Part shown: positions 1 through 7,971 of the stretch, piece after piece
Layout of the letters: the number at the start of each line of letters is the position of its first letter
Position numbering within the stretch: position 1 is the stretch's first letter
Source: Streptomyces sp. NBC_01341
GTDB lineage: Bacteria; Actinomycetota; Actinomycetes; Streptomycetales; Streptomycetaceae
Assembly: GCF_035946055.1 (NCBI RefSeq)
Contig: NZ_CP108364.1
Location: 3,596,001 to 3,660,000, forward strand
DNA length: 64,000 bases
Direction of reading: 5' to 3'
Translations under genes and position numbers: made by a program
Notes under the pieces: model-generated
What the model was told of the DNA's origin: nothing
The model's input: only the letters and a program-made list of their open reading frames with translations
Database searches by the model: none

Positions 1-375
1 GGCAGACACCCCTCTCTCACCTGGTGCAGGGGGTACCGGCACGCTGCGATCTTCAGTTCGCGGAACTGGCTGAGGGGCTGCGCCTCCGATGCGGTTCCTG
101 TCACCTGTCACGGCACGACCAACGCTGCCTGCGGCTTGGACTGATCGCGCGCCTGTCACCTGGGGGTCAGTGGGGCTCGCGAGTAGGGCATAGCAGGAAA
201 GTGCCAGCCCTGCGGCAGCCAGCACTGCTCCTACCAGACTGGCCAACTTGTCGGCTGTATCCAGGTCAGCCCAGAGCGCCACACATGTGAGGAGCACCGC
301 GAGGCCAGCAGCCAGCGTCGCCCCCACCCAAAGCAAGATTCTTGCCCGTCTCGACGAGGCCCTCACCCTCCACAC
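1..375 (-). CDS. Partial two-helix membrane protein, cut by the window edge
   Basis: This frame runs without a stop from a GTG at 375 to the window start (125 codons), so the C-terminus is missing. It starts with a basic stretch rich in Arg, then has two hydrophobic helices at about residues 11-30 and 40-58 separated by a short Asp-rich loop. The rest is polar and contains the motif AVTGDRNRIGG, which resembles the Gly-Asp-Asn repeats found behind membrane anchors in Streptomyces accessory proteins. The start is uncertain: the frame opens at a stop near 427, and GTG at 375 and at 366 are the candidates, with AGG just upstream. I do not recognise the family. Its place inside the integrated element suggests accessory cargo. 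Confidence 0.5.
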   Translation of the reverse strand, partial: MWRVRASSRRARILLWVGATLAAGLAVLLTCVALWADLDTADKLASLVGAVLAAAGLALSCYALLASPTDPQVTGARSVQAAGSVGRAVTGDRNRIGGAAPQPVPRTEDRSVPVPPAPGERGVSA

Positions 376-639
376 CCTTTCGTGGTGACTTCGTGTCTGC
401 TCCTCAGAACACGCGCGCTCGCCTCATGTAGTTCCCACTGCACCTGGTTTGTCGCTGCTTCGTTTCCACCTCTCCGCAACCGAAGGCACATTTACGTGGA
501 CCACCGTGGACAGTGAAGCGCTCTAAGCTGGGCTTCGCGCATCTCAGCGGCCCCCACCTCAGCGCCTTCTTTGCCCCTCCTTAAGAGCTCGTAACACGAT
601 CTTGTTGACGTTGGCTGGTGGGGCGTAACCGGTGTGACG

Positions 640-1029
640 ATTCGACTGTTCGTGAGGGTGTCGGTGCTCGACCGTGGATCGTGGACGATGAGTTGTGGGC
701 TCTGGTCGAGCGTTGCTGCCGCCATAGCCGACGCGGTCTCCTCCAGGGCATCCTGTTCGTCCTCTACAACGACATAGCCTGGCAACTCCTGCCTTTGGAG
801 CTGGGGTTCGGCTCGAGGCAGACGTGCTCGCGCCGACTGGACCGGTGGCGACGTCTTCGGCCAGTTGCATCGGGTCCTGCAAGATGCCTTGCGAGACGAG
901 AGCAACTGCCCCGTCCCACCGTCCAGGACGATGTACCATCGCCGCCAGCCCGACTACCGGGCTATGGAAGGAACTTCCTCTCCGCCGGCACGAGCCGGAG
1001 ACCGGACCAGAAGGGCCAACCGCCACTGA
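640..1029 (+). pseudogene. Remnant of an IS5-family transposase
   Basis: The frame from about 675 to 845 reads like the N-terminal region of Streptomyces IS5-family transposases: a VDDELWALVE stretch, then LQGILFVLYNDIAW and LELGFGS, then a Cys-containing helix and a RLDRWRR end. At about 845 the similarity moves to another frame (GQLHRVLQDALRDE) and ends at a TGA at 1027. No DDE catalytic core is visible, so this cannot be active. A string beginning GAGCTCGTAACACGATC near 585 may be the left end of the insertion sequence. I could not find a matching right end before the next gene. Confidence 0.65.
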
Positions 1030-1031
1030 AC

Positions 1032-1047
1032 CCTCCCAGTTGGGAGG
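1032..1047. promoter_or_regulatory. Palindrome just upstream of the EVE-HNH gene
   Basis: CCTCCCA-GT-TGGGAGG is a perfect 7-bp inverted repeat with a 2-bp centre. It lies eight bases before the AGGAG ribosome binding site of the next gene, so it could be an operator or a leader hairpin. No regulator gene is next to it. Confidence 0.35.
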
Positions 1048-1064
1048 CAGAGTGCAGGAGCAGC

Positions 1065-1994
1065 ATGTCGAAGACCGCGTACATCTACGTCCCCGCGCCC
1101 TCGAAGAAGAACCTCGAGATCGGCCTCGACCGCGGGCTGTGGGGCTGGAAGAGCCCCACCCTCGACCGTGCAACCGGCCGTCCCGATGTCCAGAGCCTCG
1201 AGGCAGGCGACTACCTCGTCCTCGCCCACATCGGCCCGCAGGCCCGCGTCCCGGCCGGCGGCTGGGCCGACGCCACTCTCAAGCGCGTCATCGTCACCCA
1301 GATCACCCAGCCATACTTCCAGGACACCACGCAGGTCTGGCCCGACGACACCTACCCTGAGCGCATCGGTATCGACCTTCTCGCGGACGAAGCCAACGTC
1401 ACCGGCCAGACCCTCGGGGACCAGGCCGCCGAAGCACTCCGGCTGTCCGCCAACAAGCAGGGCTCAGCACTCGTCTACCCCGGCACGGCCGCACTCGCTC
1501 AGTTCGTCACCGAGTTGCCGACCACAGGCGAGGGCGAAGGCGAGCAGCAGCCGCAGCTCCCCAACGAACCCGAAACCGTGACGCATTCCGGCGCCGACAG
1601 CGCCCTGGTTGAAGTCCTGGTCCGCCGTGAGCAGAGCAAGCTCCGCAAAAGGATGCTGGGCGGGGCCGACACCTTCACCTGTGCCCTGTGCGGGCGCCAC
1701 CTCCCGGTTCGCTTCATTCGGGCCGCTCACATCAAGCGCCGCAGCCAGGCCAGTCGTGAAGAGCGCCTGCAGCTGTCGAACATCATGCCTGCCTGCCTCC
1801 TAGGCTGCGACGAACTCTTCGAGCACGGCTACATCCACGTCACCGACACCGGCCACGTAGCTGTCAGCGACAAGGCCGGGGAGCATCCCGCGCTCAAGGA
1901 AGCCGCCGACCAGCTCGCGGGCAACTCGGTCGGTGGGTACAGCGAGCACCGGGCCCCATACTTCGCCTGGCACCGAAGCAACATCGTCCAGTAG
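1065..1994 (+). CDS. Putative EVE-HNH modification-dependent endonuclease
   Basis: This 309-residue protein starts at ATG 1065, five bases after AGGAG. Residues 1 to about 130 look like an EVE/PUA-type fold (YIYVPAPSKKN, GLWGWKSPT, GDYLVLAHIG). Such domains bind flipped modified bases in DNA. A variable linker rich in Gln and Glu follows. The C-terminal third is an HNH nuclease with a zinc pair CALC (about 206-209), the AAHIKRRS motif with His near 222, and a late SNIMPACLLGCDELF...HG segment. EVE-HNH proteins are known type IV restriction enzymes that cut DNA carrying modified cytosines. The gene stands alone near the attachment site, which suits defence cargo. The EVE call rests on visible motifs only; the HNH call is firmer. 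Confidence 0.65.
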   Translation: MSKTAYIYVPAPSKKNLEIGLDRGLWGWKSPTLDRATGRPDVQSLEAGDYLVLAHIGPQARVPAGGWADATLKRVIVTQITQPYFQDTTQVWPDDTYPERIGIDLLADEANVTGQTLGDQAAEALRLSANKQGSALVYPGTAALAQFVTELPTTGEGEGEQQPQLPNEPETVTHSGADSALVEVLVRREQSKLRKRMLGGADTFTCALCGRHLPVRFIRAAHIKRRSQASREERLQLSNIMPACLLGCDELFEHGYIHVTDTGHVAVSDKAGEHPALKEAADQLAGNSVGGYSEHRAPYFAWHRSNIVQ

Positions 1995-2133
1995 AGCCTC
2001 AGGCTGCCCGGTGCTCGTTGTCCTGTTCTTTGTTCAGTTCGCTTGTGCTCGCGCAGGTTCATCGCCGTACGCCGACCCTCGCCGAGCTGCCGAACGACCG
2101 CACATGGACGCGTGTGAACGGCCACTCGCATAG

Positions 2134-2189
2134 TTGGAAAGCGTGTTGGGGGCAACCCCTCACGAGTTCGAATCTCGTATCCTCCGCCA
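2134..2189 (+). other. 3' half of tRNA-Ser(GGA): attachment-site remnant
   Basis: The segment begins in the anticodon loop (TTGGAAA, anticodon GGA). It continues through a long variable arm, the T arm with GTTCGAATC, the acceptor strand ATCCTCC, and an encoded CCA. The 75 bases upstream do not contain the GGAGGAT acceptor strand or a D arm, so this is only a half gene. Such halves are the typical att product of an integrase that uses a tRNA 3' end. Confidence 0.8.
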
Positions 2190-2200
2190 TTGCTCTCACC

Positions 2201-2256
2201 GGGCAATACGTCGAAGGGCCCCGCAGCTTGCTGCGGGGCCCTTCGACGTATTGCCC
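2201..2256 (+). terminator. Long perfect hairpin after the tRNA-Ser half
   Basis: Two 26-bp arms, starting GGGCAATACGTCGAAGG, are perfectly complementary around a CTTG loop. The hairpin lies 11 bases after the tRNA 3' end, so it is probably the original terminator of the chromosomal tRNA-Ser gene. The stem is unusually long and has no mismatch. Confidence 0.75.
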
Positions 2257-2379
2257 TGTTCTCAGTTTCAGTCTCGCTCATTTCCGATCTTCGCAACATT
2301 TCGCCCAGGCGTCGTGACGTGGCTCCCTCTCGGCGGTCACTCCGGTCGGTCTGCACTCCGGGACCTGGCCGAGGGTCGC

Positions 2380-2781
2380 CCCCGTTCCGCTTGTGCAGAT
2401 GGGCGACGTAGTCGTAATGGCCCGTGCGCGGGTTGTCGTAGGGGCCGGAGAAGTAGAAGGGCTTACCGTCCCGGCCGAAGCCGATGGGCGGGCCGGTCAC
2501 CGGGCGGGGAGCCCAGGTGTGCTGCGGCGTCGGCGAAGCCGCTCGCGGGCTCGAAGCCGAGACCGCGGGCGTGGGCGTGGGCGACCGCATCGTGCACGAT
2601 CGTCTGCGCCTGCTCCACGCCGATGGGCAGCGGCCGGATCGAAGGCCGAGTAGTACGTCGGCACGTAGGTGGTCAGGCATCCGGAGCCCATCGCGAATAC
2701 ATCGGTCGGGAAGGCGTAATCCACGCCACCGTAAAGATCGAACGTCTGTCCTTGCCCCTCGTTAGAATCCACTCGCCCCAA
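2380..2781 (-). pseudogene. Decayed gene of unknown family
   Basis: The 2257-2834 stretch holds no intact gene. On the minus strand, coding-like sequence is split between frames. One piece starts near 2781 (VDSNEGQGQTFDLYGGVDYAF, then MGSGCLTTYVPTYYSAFD). A second frame continues with an alanine-rich helix (VEQAQTIVHDAVAHAHARG). A third ends with GFGRDGKPFYFSGPYDNP. The pieces fit one protein broken by at least two frameshifts. I do not recognise the family. Confidence 0.45.
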
Positions 2782-2834
2782 GAGCCCTCGTGAGCACCAC
2801 GGGGACGGGGCCTGCGCTTTCCAGGGGGGAACGC

Positions 2835-5800
2835 ATGCTTCACACGTCCATCAGGGAACAACGCCGAAGACGACACGCGTCCAGGGGGGCCGCTTCGCTT
2901 CTCGCGCTGATCGTCGCCGTCCTGGCCTCGTTCACCGCACAGACAGGCACGGCTTCCGCCGTGGCCGTGCCGACCCCGAAGACCACGGCCGCGGCCTCCG
3001 GGCCCGCGACACCGAAGTCACCGAAGTCACCGGAGAAGAAGGCGGCTCCCGAGGCGCTGCACGCCACCGCCGCGCGCGAGATCGGCCGTAACGACGCGGC
3101 CGACACCTGCTCCGGGGCGATCGAGTCGGGAACGGTCTACACCTGCTCCGCCGGGCCCGAGGGCGGCGCGAGCTTCACCTTCGCCCTGCCGAACCCCGAC
3201 GACCTGGTGTTCCTCCAGGTCGTCTCCACCGATGACCAGCCCCAGTACCCGACGCTCACCGCACCGGACGGTTCGACGGTCACCTGCGACCGGCCCGACG
3301 GCGCGTACGGGGCGGCACGGTGTCCGACGAGCCGGGCCGGTACGTACACCGTGCAGGCCGGGGCCACGCCGAGTGGCTTCTCGGTGTCGTACACGGCTCT
3401 GCTGTCCGGTACTTCCTGCACCGCGGTCTCCAAGGACGACACCGCCCTCGGGGCGCCGAAGTCCCTCGCCGACACGCTTACCGCCGGGTCAGCCGGCCAC
3501 TGCTTCGGCCTGCCGTCCGCCGCCGGGGACGTTCTGCGGAGCCATCTGTCCGCGTGGCAGGTGACCGGGACCGTCTACGACGCCACCGGCACGGAGGTCT
3601 GCACGACCCGTGAGAACAACGCCACGGACTTCGACTGCACCCTCAAGGGCAACGCACCGTTCCGTGTGCTGACTAACCAGTCGTACGCGGCGAGCATGGA
3701 CTACAGCCTCACGTCGGCCCGCCTCTCCGCTCCCGCCGGCTGCCCCACCGTCCAGCCGCTGGCCTACGGCACGGTCCCGGACGCCACGTCCACCGCGCGC
3801 TGCCGCGTCCTGCACGTACCCGCCTCCGGGCCCTATCTCTTCGACACCGTCGGCGACAGCGTCTCCGGGAGCCTCTACGCCACCGACGGCACGTCCCGCT
3901 GCACTCCCACGCTGCTCGCCCCCTGCACCCTGACCGCAGGTGATTACACCTGGGCGCGCGACGGGCGCAGCAGCGCCCCGGCCGCCTTCGGGGTCCGGCT
4001 GTACGCGACGAACCTGACGCAGGGCTGCACCGTCGTACGCGACGACGGCTTCGCCTCCGGCGCGGTGAAGGGTGCCTTCGGCGGACCGGGCGAGCAGCAG
4101 TGTCTGTCCCTCCCGACGGCCACCGGCCATGGCCTCTACCTGATCGACCGGACACCGGACGGTGGGGTCCACCCGAGCTACCGGGTGTTCGACGCCAAAG
4201 GCATCGCGCAGTGCGACAACGACGACTCCCCGGTGGTCTGCAAGCTGACAGGGACCGCCCCGTTCCACGCGGTGCTCTCGGGCTCCGCCGCAGGTGAGTA
4301 CCAGCTCGCCGTCCAGGACACCGGGAAGACCGCGGGCTGCACGGCCTGGCCGCAGTCGGCGTTCGACGGCACCTGGGGCGTGTCAGTTCCGCTCACCAGC
4401 ACGACCCAGGCCGTGTGTCTGGGCATCGCCGCCGGCCAGCACTCCACCGCCGAGATGTTCGACTACACGAACAACACCAACAGGGTCAACGCCGCGGTGC
4501 GGGTGTTCGACGGCGCCGGCAACGAGCTGTGCACCACTGTTGGCGGCTCCACGACCACCTGCCGGTTCACGGCCGGTGTCGGCTACACGGCCCTACTGAC
4601 GGGCACCGGCGTCTCGGACACGTACAAGCTTGTCCGCCGGGACATCTCTTCGACGGCGAAGTGCGCCGCTCCGGCCTCGCTCACCGTCGGTGGAGCCTCC
4701 ACGTCCTTCGCCCTCGACTCCGCACTGGACAGCCGGTGTCTGCGGGTCACCGCGGCGGCCACGGACAAGCTCTGGATGTCCGCGCGAACCCCGACGGCCG
4801 CCCGGAACACGGGCGTGGTGCTGAAGGTGGTCGATGCCTCGGGCACGAGCGTGTGCCGGCAGTGGGGCGTCTCCTGCCGCGTCACCGGCTCGACCTCGTA
4901 CGTTGTCATCGTCCTGGCCTCGGGGTACGACGAGACCCCCATTTCCGCACACATCGACACCTGGCGCGTCGGCACCGCCTCGGGCTGGGCCCCGGAATGC
5001 ACGGCCAACAAGGTGTCCCCGCAGGGCTTTTCCGTGCGGAGCGGCACGTTCACCGAGTCCGCGACCGCGTACTGCGCCGTGATCCCCATGCAGCCGTCGC
5101 AGCGCTTCCAGGTGTTCGGCACCCAGAGCAGCAGCACGGGCACCCCGTGGGTGAGCCTGCTGAGCACCACCCGCTTCGCCGGCGAGAGCGCCGACTACTC
5201 CTACCAGTGCAACGGTGACAACGCCGGTGTCTTCAGCTATTCCTGCCTCACCACCTCCAGCGCCTCCGCGGGCGACTACCTGATGCTGGTGAGCCCGTAC
5301 CAGGCGGACACTCCGGTCGAGTACTCCATGCAGGGTGTCTGCAGGAGCGGCTGCACCACTCAGCCGAAGCCGGCCGACGTCACCTCGCTGGGTCCGACGA
5401 GCGGACCTGCCGGGACGTCCAACCAGGTTGTGCTTCACGGCACGAATCTGACCCTCGGCACCCGGGTGGAACTCCGGTCCGGGGACGACTCCCGCACCGC
5501 CGAGCCGGTCTCCGTCAGCGCCGATGGCACCACGCTCACCGTGCGGCTCGGTACGTACGACCTCCCTCCGGGCGCGTACGACCTGGTGATCGGCAACGTC
5601 GGGTACACATCCGGCATCCCGTCACCCGGCTACCTTCCGGGCGCCTACACCGTCACCGCCGCACCGACGGCGCCCCACAACCGCCTCGTCCCGGTCTCGC
5701 CGACGCGCTTCCTGGACACCCGCAACGGCACCGGCGCCCCCAAGGCACGGGTCGGCGCGGGCGGAACCGTCAAGCTCAAGGTTGCCGGGACACACGGCAT

Positions 5801-6788
5801 CCCCGCCACCGGGGTCACCGCCGTCGTCATGAACGTCACCGCCGTCCTGCCCACCGGCAACGGCCACGTCGACGTGTACCCCGACGGTCAGCCGCTGCCG
5901 ACCGTCTCCAGCGTCAACTACACGGCGCCGCAGACCATCGCCAACCTGGTGACGGTTCCCGTACGGAACGGATCAGTGGCCCTGCGCAACAGTGCGGGCT
6001 CCGTCGACCTCCTCGCCGACGTCACGGGCTACTACTCGGAGGGGAGTTCGGGTTCGGCCTTGACGCCGGTCTCGCCGACGCGCTTCCTGGACACCCGCAA
6101 CGGCACCGGCGCCCCCAAGGCACGGGTCGGCGCGGGCGGAACCGTCAAGCTCAAGGTTGCCGGGACACACGGCATCCCCGCCACCGGGGTCACCGCCGTC
6201 GTCATGAACGTCACCGCCGTCCTGCCCACCGCCGGTGGCCACATCACCGTGTACCCCGACGGCCAGCCGCTGCCTGCCGTATCCAGCATCAACTTCGCCG
6301 CCGACCGGACGATCCCCAACATGGTCGTCGTCCCGGTGGTGAACGGTTCGGTGGCCCTGCGCAACAGTGCGGGCTCCGTCGACCTCCTCGCCGACGTCAC
6401 GGGGTACTTCTCCGCCACCGGTTCGACCTTCACCCCGGCCGGCCCGCTGCGGCTGCTGGACACACGCAGCGGACTGGGTGCCCGGCCCGGAGCCGTCGCC
6501 CCGGGCGGTCTGGTCAGCCTCCCGGTCACCGGTACGGCCGGCGTCCCCTCCTCCGGGGTCACAGCAGTGGTGCTCAACGTGACGGTCACCGCGCCTTCGG
6601 CTGGGGGATATCTGACGGTCCACCCGCACGGTCTGCCGGAGCCCCGGGTCTCGAACCTCAACTTCGGTGCAGGGCAGACCATTTCCAACATGGTCGTGGT
6701 GCCTGTGGTTGACGGACGGGTCACCTTCGCCAACCACACCGGTTCGGTCCAGGTCATCGCCGACCTGGCCGGGTACTACAGCAGCTGA
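2835..6788 (+). CDS. Large secreted Cys-pair repeat protein with three C-terminal beta repeats
   Basis: The ATG at 2835 follows GGGGGA and gives 1317 residues; an upstream in-frame extension has no ribosome binding site. Residues 1-42 form a signal peptide (basic start, hydrophobic core, cleavage after TASA). Residues of about 85-840 are Thr/Ser-rich modules that each carry Cys pairs, as expected for disulphide-bonded extracellular repeats. About 845-940 looks like an IPT/TIG-type immunoglobulin fold. Three repeats of about 120 residues follow (near 949, 1073 and 1195), each with PxRxLDTRxG, VTAVVxNVT and LADxxGYY. This repeat is common at the end of secreted Streptomyces proteins. No sortase signal or catalytic motif is visible. 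A surface or matrix role is inferred. Confidence 0.75.
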   Translation: MLHTSIREQRRRRHASRGAASLLALIVAVLASFTAQTGTASAVAVPTPKTTAAASGPATPKSPKSPEKKAAPEALHATAAREIGRNDAADTCSGAIESGTVYTCSAGPEGGASFTFALPNPDDLVFLQVVSTDDQPQYPTLTAPDGSTVTCDRPDGAYGAARCPTSRAGTYTVQAGATPSGFSVSYTALLSGTSCTAVSKDDTALGAPKSLADTLTAGSAGHCFGLPSAAGDVLRSHLSAWQVTGTVYDATGTEVCTTRENNATDFDCTLKGNAPFRVLTNQSYAASMDYSLTSARLSAPAGCPTVQPLAYGTVPDATSTARCRVLHVPASGPYLFDTVGDSVSGSLYATDGTSRCTPTLLAPCTLTAGDYTWARDGRSSAPAAFGVRLYATNLTQGCTVVRDDGFASGAVKGAFGGPGEQQCLSLPTATGHGLYLIDRTPDGGVHPSYRVFDAKGIAQCDNDDSPVVCKLTGTAPFHAVLSGSAAGEYQLAVQDTGKTAGCTAWPQSAFDGTWGVSVPLTSTTQAVCLGIAAGQHSTAEMFDYTNNTNRVNAAVRVFDGAGNELCTTVGGSTTTCRFTAGVGYTALLTGTGVSDTYKLVRRDISSTAKCAAPASLTVGGASTSFALDSALDSRCLRVTAAATDKLWMSARTPTAARNTGVVLKVVDASGTSVCRQWGVSCRVTGSTSYVVIVLASGYDETPISAHIDTWRVGTASGWAPECTANKVSPQGFSVRSGTFTESATAYCAVIPMQPSQRFQVFGTQSSSTGTPWVSLLSTTRFAGESADYSYQCNGDNAGVFSYSCLTTSSASAGDYLMLVSPYQADTPVEYSMQGVCRSGCTTQPKPADVTSLGPTSGPAGTSNQVVLHGTNLTLGTRVELRSGDDSRTAEPVSVSADGTTLTVRLGTYDLPPGAYDLVIGNVGYTSGIPSPGYLPGAYTVTAAPTAPHNRLVPVSPTRFLDTRNGTGAPKARVGAGGTVKLKVAGTHGIPATGVTAVVMNVTAVLPTGNGHVDVYPDGQPLPTVSSVNYTAPQTIANLVTVPVRNGSVALRNSAGSVDLLADVTGYYSEGSSGSALTPVSPTRFLDTRNGTGAPKARVGAGGTVKLKVAGTHGIPATGVTAVVMNVTAVLPTAGGHITVYPDGQPLPAVSSINFAADRTIPNMVVVPVVNGSVALRNSAGSVDLLADVTGYFSATGSTFTPAGPLRLLDTRSGLGARPGAVAPGGLVSLPVTGTAGVPSSGVTAVVLNVTVTAPSAGGYLTVHPHGLPEPRVSNLNFGAGQTISNMVVVPVVDGRVTFANHTGSVQVIADLAGYYSS
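5691..5856 (+). repeat. 166-bp exact direct repeat, copy 1
   Basis: These 166 bases are identical to 6066-6231, 375 bases (125 codons) downstream in the same frame. They encode the first half of two neighbouring C-terminal repeats of the secreted protein. The sequence outside the block has diverged, so a recent duplication or gene conversion is likely. Confidence 0.9.
6066..6231 (+). repeat. 166-bp exact direct repeat, copy 2
   Basis: This is the second identical copy of the block at 5691-5856. The third protein repeat (from about 6420) codes for the same motif but differs in DNA sequence, so only the first two units are homogenised. Confidence 0.9.
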
Positions 6789-6789
6789 C

Positions 6790-7120
6790 CACCAGGTCGG
6801 GGGCCGGGGCTCGCACCGCCCCCGACCGTTCCCTGTACACACCGAAACTGCCGCGCGCCCCGGCGAACGTCGGTCGGGCTGAGGTGTGCTCTCTGCTCGT
6901 GCGCTGATCCGGCGGGCGAGTGCGAGCGGGCCCACTGCGGCGGGGGCGCCCGCGGGCGAGTGCCGTCCACCCTGAAGGCGCCCTGGTAGCGGCCGCGGGC
7001 GTGGACCGGGGCGAGGCCGGCGACGACCGAGGCGGCGATACCGGCCGCGGAGTCCTCGCCCAGCGACCGGACGACCACCGACACCGCGAAGCGTTCGGCG
7101 TTGGCCGACTGCTGATCGGT
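6790..7120 (-). pseudogene. Remnant of an MFS transporter
   Basis: The 6789-7182 gap has no intact gene. On the minus strand a short piece reads AAGIAASVVAGLAPVHARGRYQGAF, which matches the loop motif between transmembrane segments of MFS exporters (ADLAP-x-HLRGRYQGAF type). The reading frame before it has a stop near 7130, and the sequence after it loses all hydrophobic character. It is a short decayed fragment; its parent transporter cannot be named. Confidence 0.5.
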
Positions 7121-7182
7121 GCTCAGATCTGCACCTACGTGCCTTCCCGCATGCCCGACCGGCGTGCTCGCCCCGGATCCGC

Positions 7183-7797
7183 TCAGGCCCGTACCGCCTC
7201 CCAGGCGAAGCCGTCCGGGTCGGTGAACGCCTCGCCGTCACCTCCGATGGTGAGCCCGTGCGGCCCGTCGCCCTCGGGGGCGACGCCGGCGTCCCCGGCC
7301 AGGGCCTTGCGGCCGTAGAGCCCCAGCTTGACCGGGCTCGACGGGGTCGCGAAGTCCACGTACTTGCGGCCGAAGCTCTTCCCCACCGTGAACCCCTGAC
7401 CGACGTAGAACTTCTTGCTCGCGATGACGTCGTCGACGCCGAGGAGAAGCACCACCTGGTCGATCTCCGACGTGGCGGGACCCTTGTCCTTCTTCGCCGA
7501 GGTCGCGATCTTCCAGAGCGCGCCGTCGGGGGCCCGGACGACACCGCCGTATCCCCAGAGCGATTTCGTGGCGGGCTTCACCGTGGTCGCACCGGCGGCC
7601 AGGGCCGCGTCGACGAGGCGGTTGACGCCCGAGGGCTGGGACACGGTGAGCGACAGCGTGAACCCGCGGAAGCCGGCCGGAGGGGTCTCCGAGGCCCGGA
7701 CACCCACCAGGGACTCCAGTCCGAAGGCGTCGGAGTAGAAGCACGCGGCGGCGGCCGGGTCTGCCGCGTCGAGGAAGACGGAAGCGATGGAAGTCAT
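7183..7797 (-). CDS. VOC (glyoxalase/bleomycin resistance-like) family protein
   Basis: The 204-residue frame starts at ATG 7797. It contains two beta-alpha-beta-beta-beta halves: an N-terminal one beginning SIASVFLDAADP with ACFYSDAFGL, and a second one with DQVVLLLGVDDVIASKKFYVGQGF ending in FTDPDGFAWE. VOC proteins bind a metal and small substrates, but no specific enzyme can be named. A TAGCGT box seven bases before the ATG and the lack of a ribosome binding site suggest a leaderless transcript. An upstream in-frame extension was rejected because it has no hydrophobic or conserved content. The gene stands alone, convergent with nothing intact. Confidence 0.75.
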   Translation of the reverse strand: MTSIASVFLDAADPAAAACFYSDAFGLESLVGVRASETPPAGFRGFTLSLTVSQPSGVNRLVDAALAAGATTVKPATKSLWGYGGVVRAPDGALWKIATSAKKDKGPATSEIDQVVLLLGVDDVIASKKFYVGQGFTVGKSFGRKYVDFATPSSPVKLGLYGRKALAGDAGVAPEGDGPHGLTIGGDGEAFTDPDGFAWEAVRA

Positions 7798-7901
7798 GGA
7801 ACCGACGCTATGTCCGGCTCCGGCCGCACGCTTCTCGATTCCTGACCGATCCCGTGGCAGCCGCTCTCCGCACACAGCGAGGCCATGGAACCGCCCTTGC
7901 C

Positions 7902-7921
7902 CTAGTCAAAAAAATGACTAG
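7902..7921. promoter_or_regulatory. Palindromic operator upstream of the PadR gene
   Basis: CTAGTCA-AAAAAA-TGACTAG is a perfect 7-bp inverted repeat around an A-tract. A further half site TGACTA lies at 7931-7936. It is 50 bases before the PadR start, so it is the likely autoregulatory operator. Confidence 0.6.
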
Positions 7922-7971
7922 TCTCTTCAGTGACTACATGAGGACGGGCGAACGTGCGTCGAGGAGGTCCG

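Larger units (their letters stand above)
1..2189. mobile_element. End of an element integrated in tRNA-Ser(GGA)
   Basis: The first 2.1 kb differ in content from the conserved chromosome that follows: a partial membrane protein, a broken IS5-family transposase and an EVE-HNH nuclease gene. The segment ends at a 3' half of a tRNA-Ser(GGA) gene (2134-2189) that has no 5' half. That is the footprint left when an integrative element recombines into the 3' end of a tRNA gene. No integrase is visible here, so the integrase and the intact tRNA are inferred to lie to the left of the window. Confidence 0.65.

Noticed and set aside
24..290. An 88-codon plus-strand frame at the window start
   Set aside because: The minus strand carries an open frame with two clean membrane helices through the same bases, and the plus frame has no family features.
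618..1064. A longer N-terminus for the EVE-HNH protein
   Set aside because: The extra 149 codons are the transposase remnant in the same frame by chance. AGGAG and the motif start support ATG 1065.
2134..2189. A complete tRNA-Ser gene
   Set aside because: The D arm and the 5' acceptor strand are missing from the bases upstream, so it is only a half gene.
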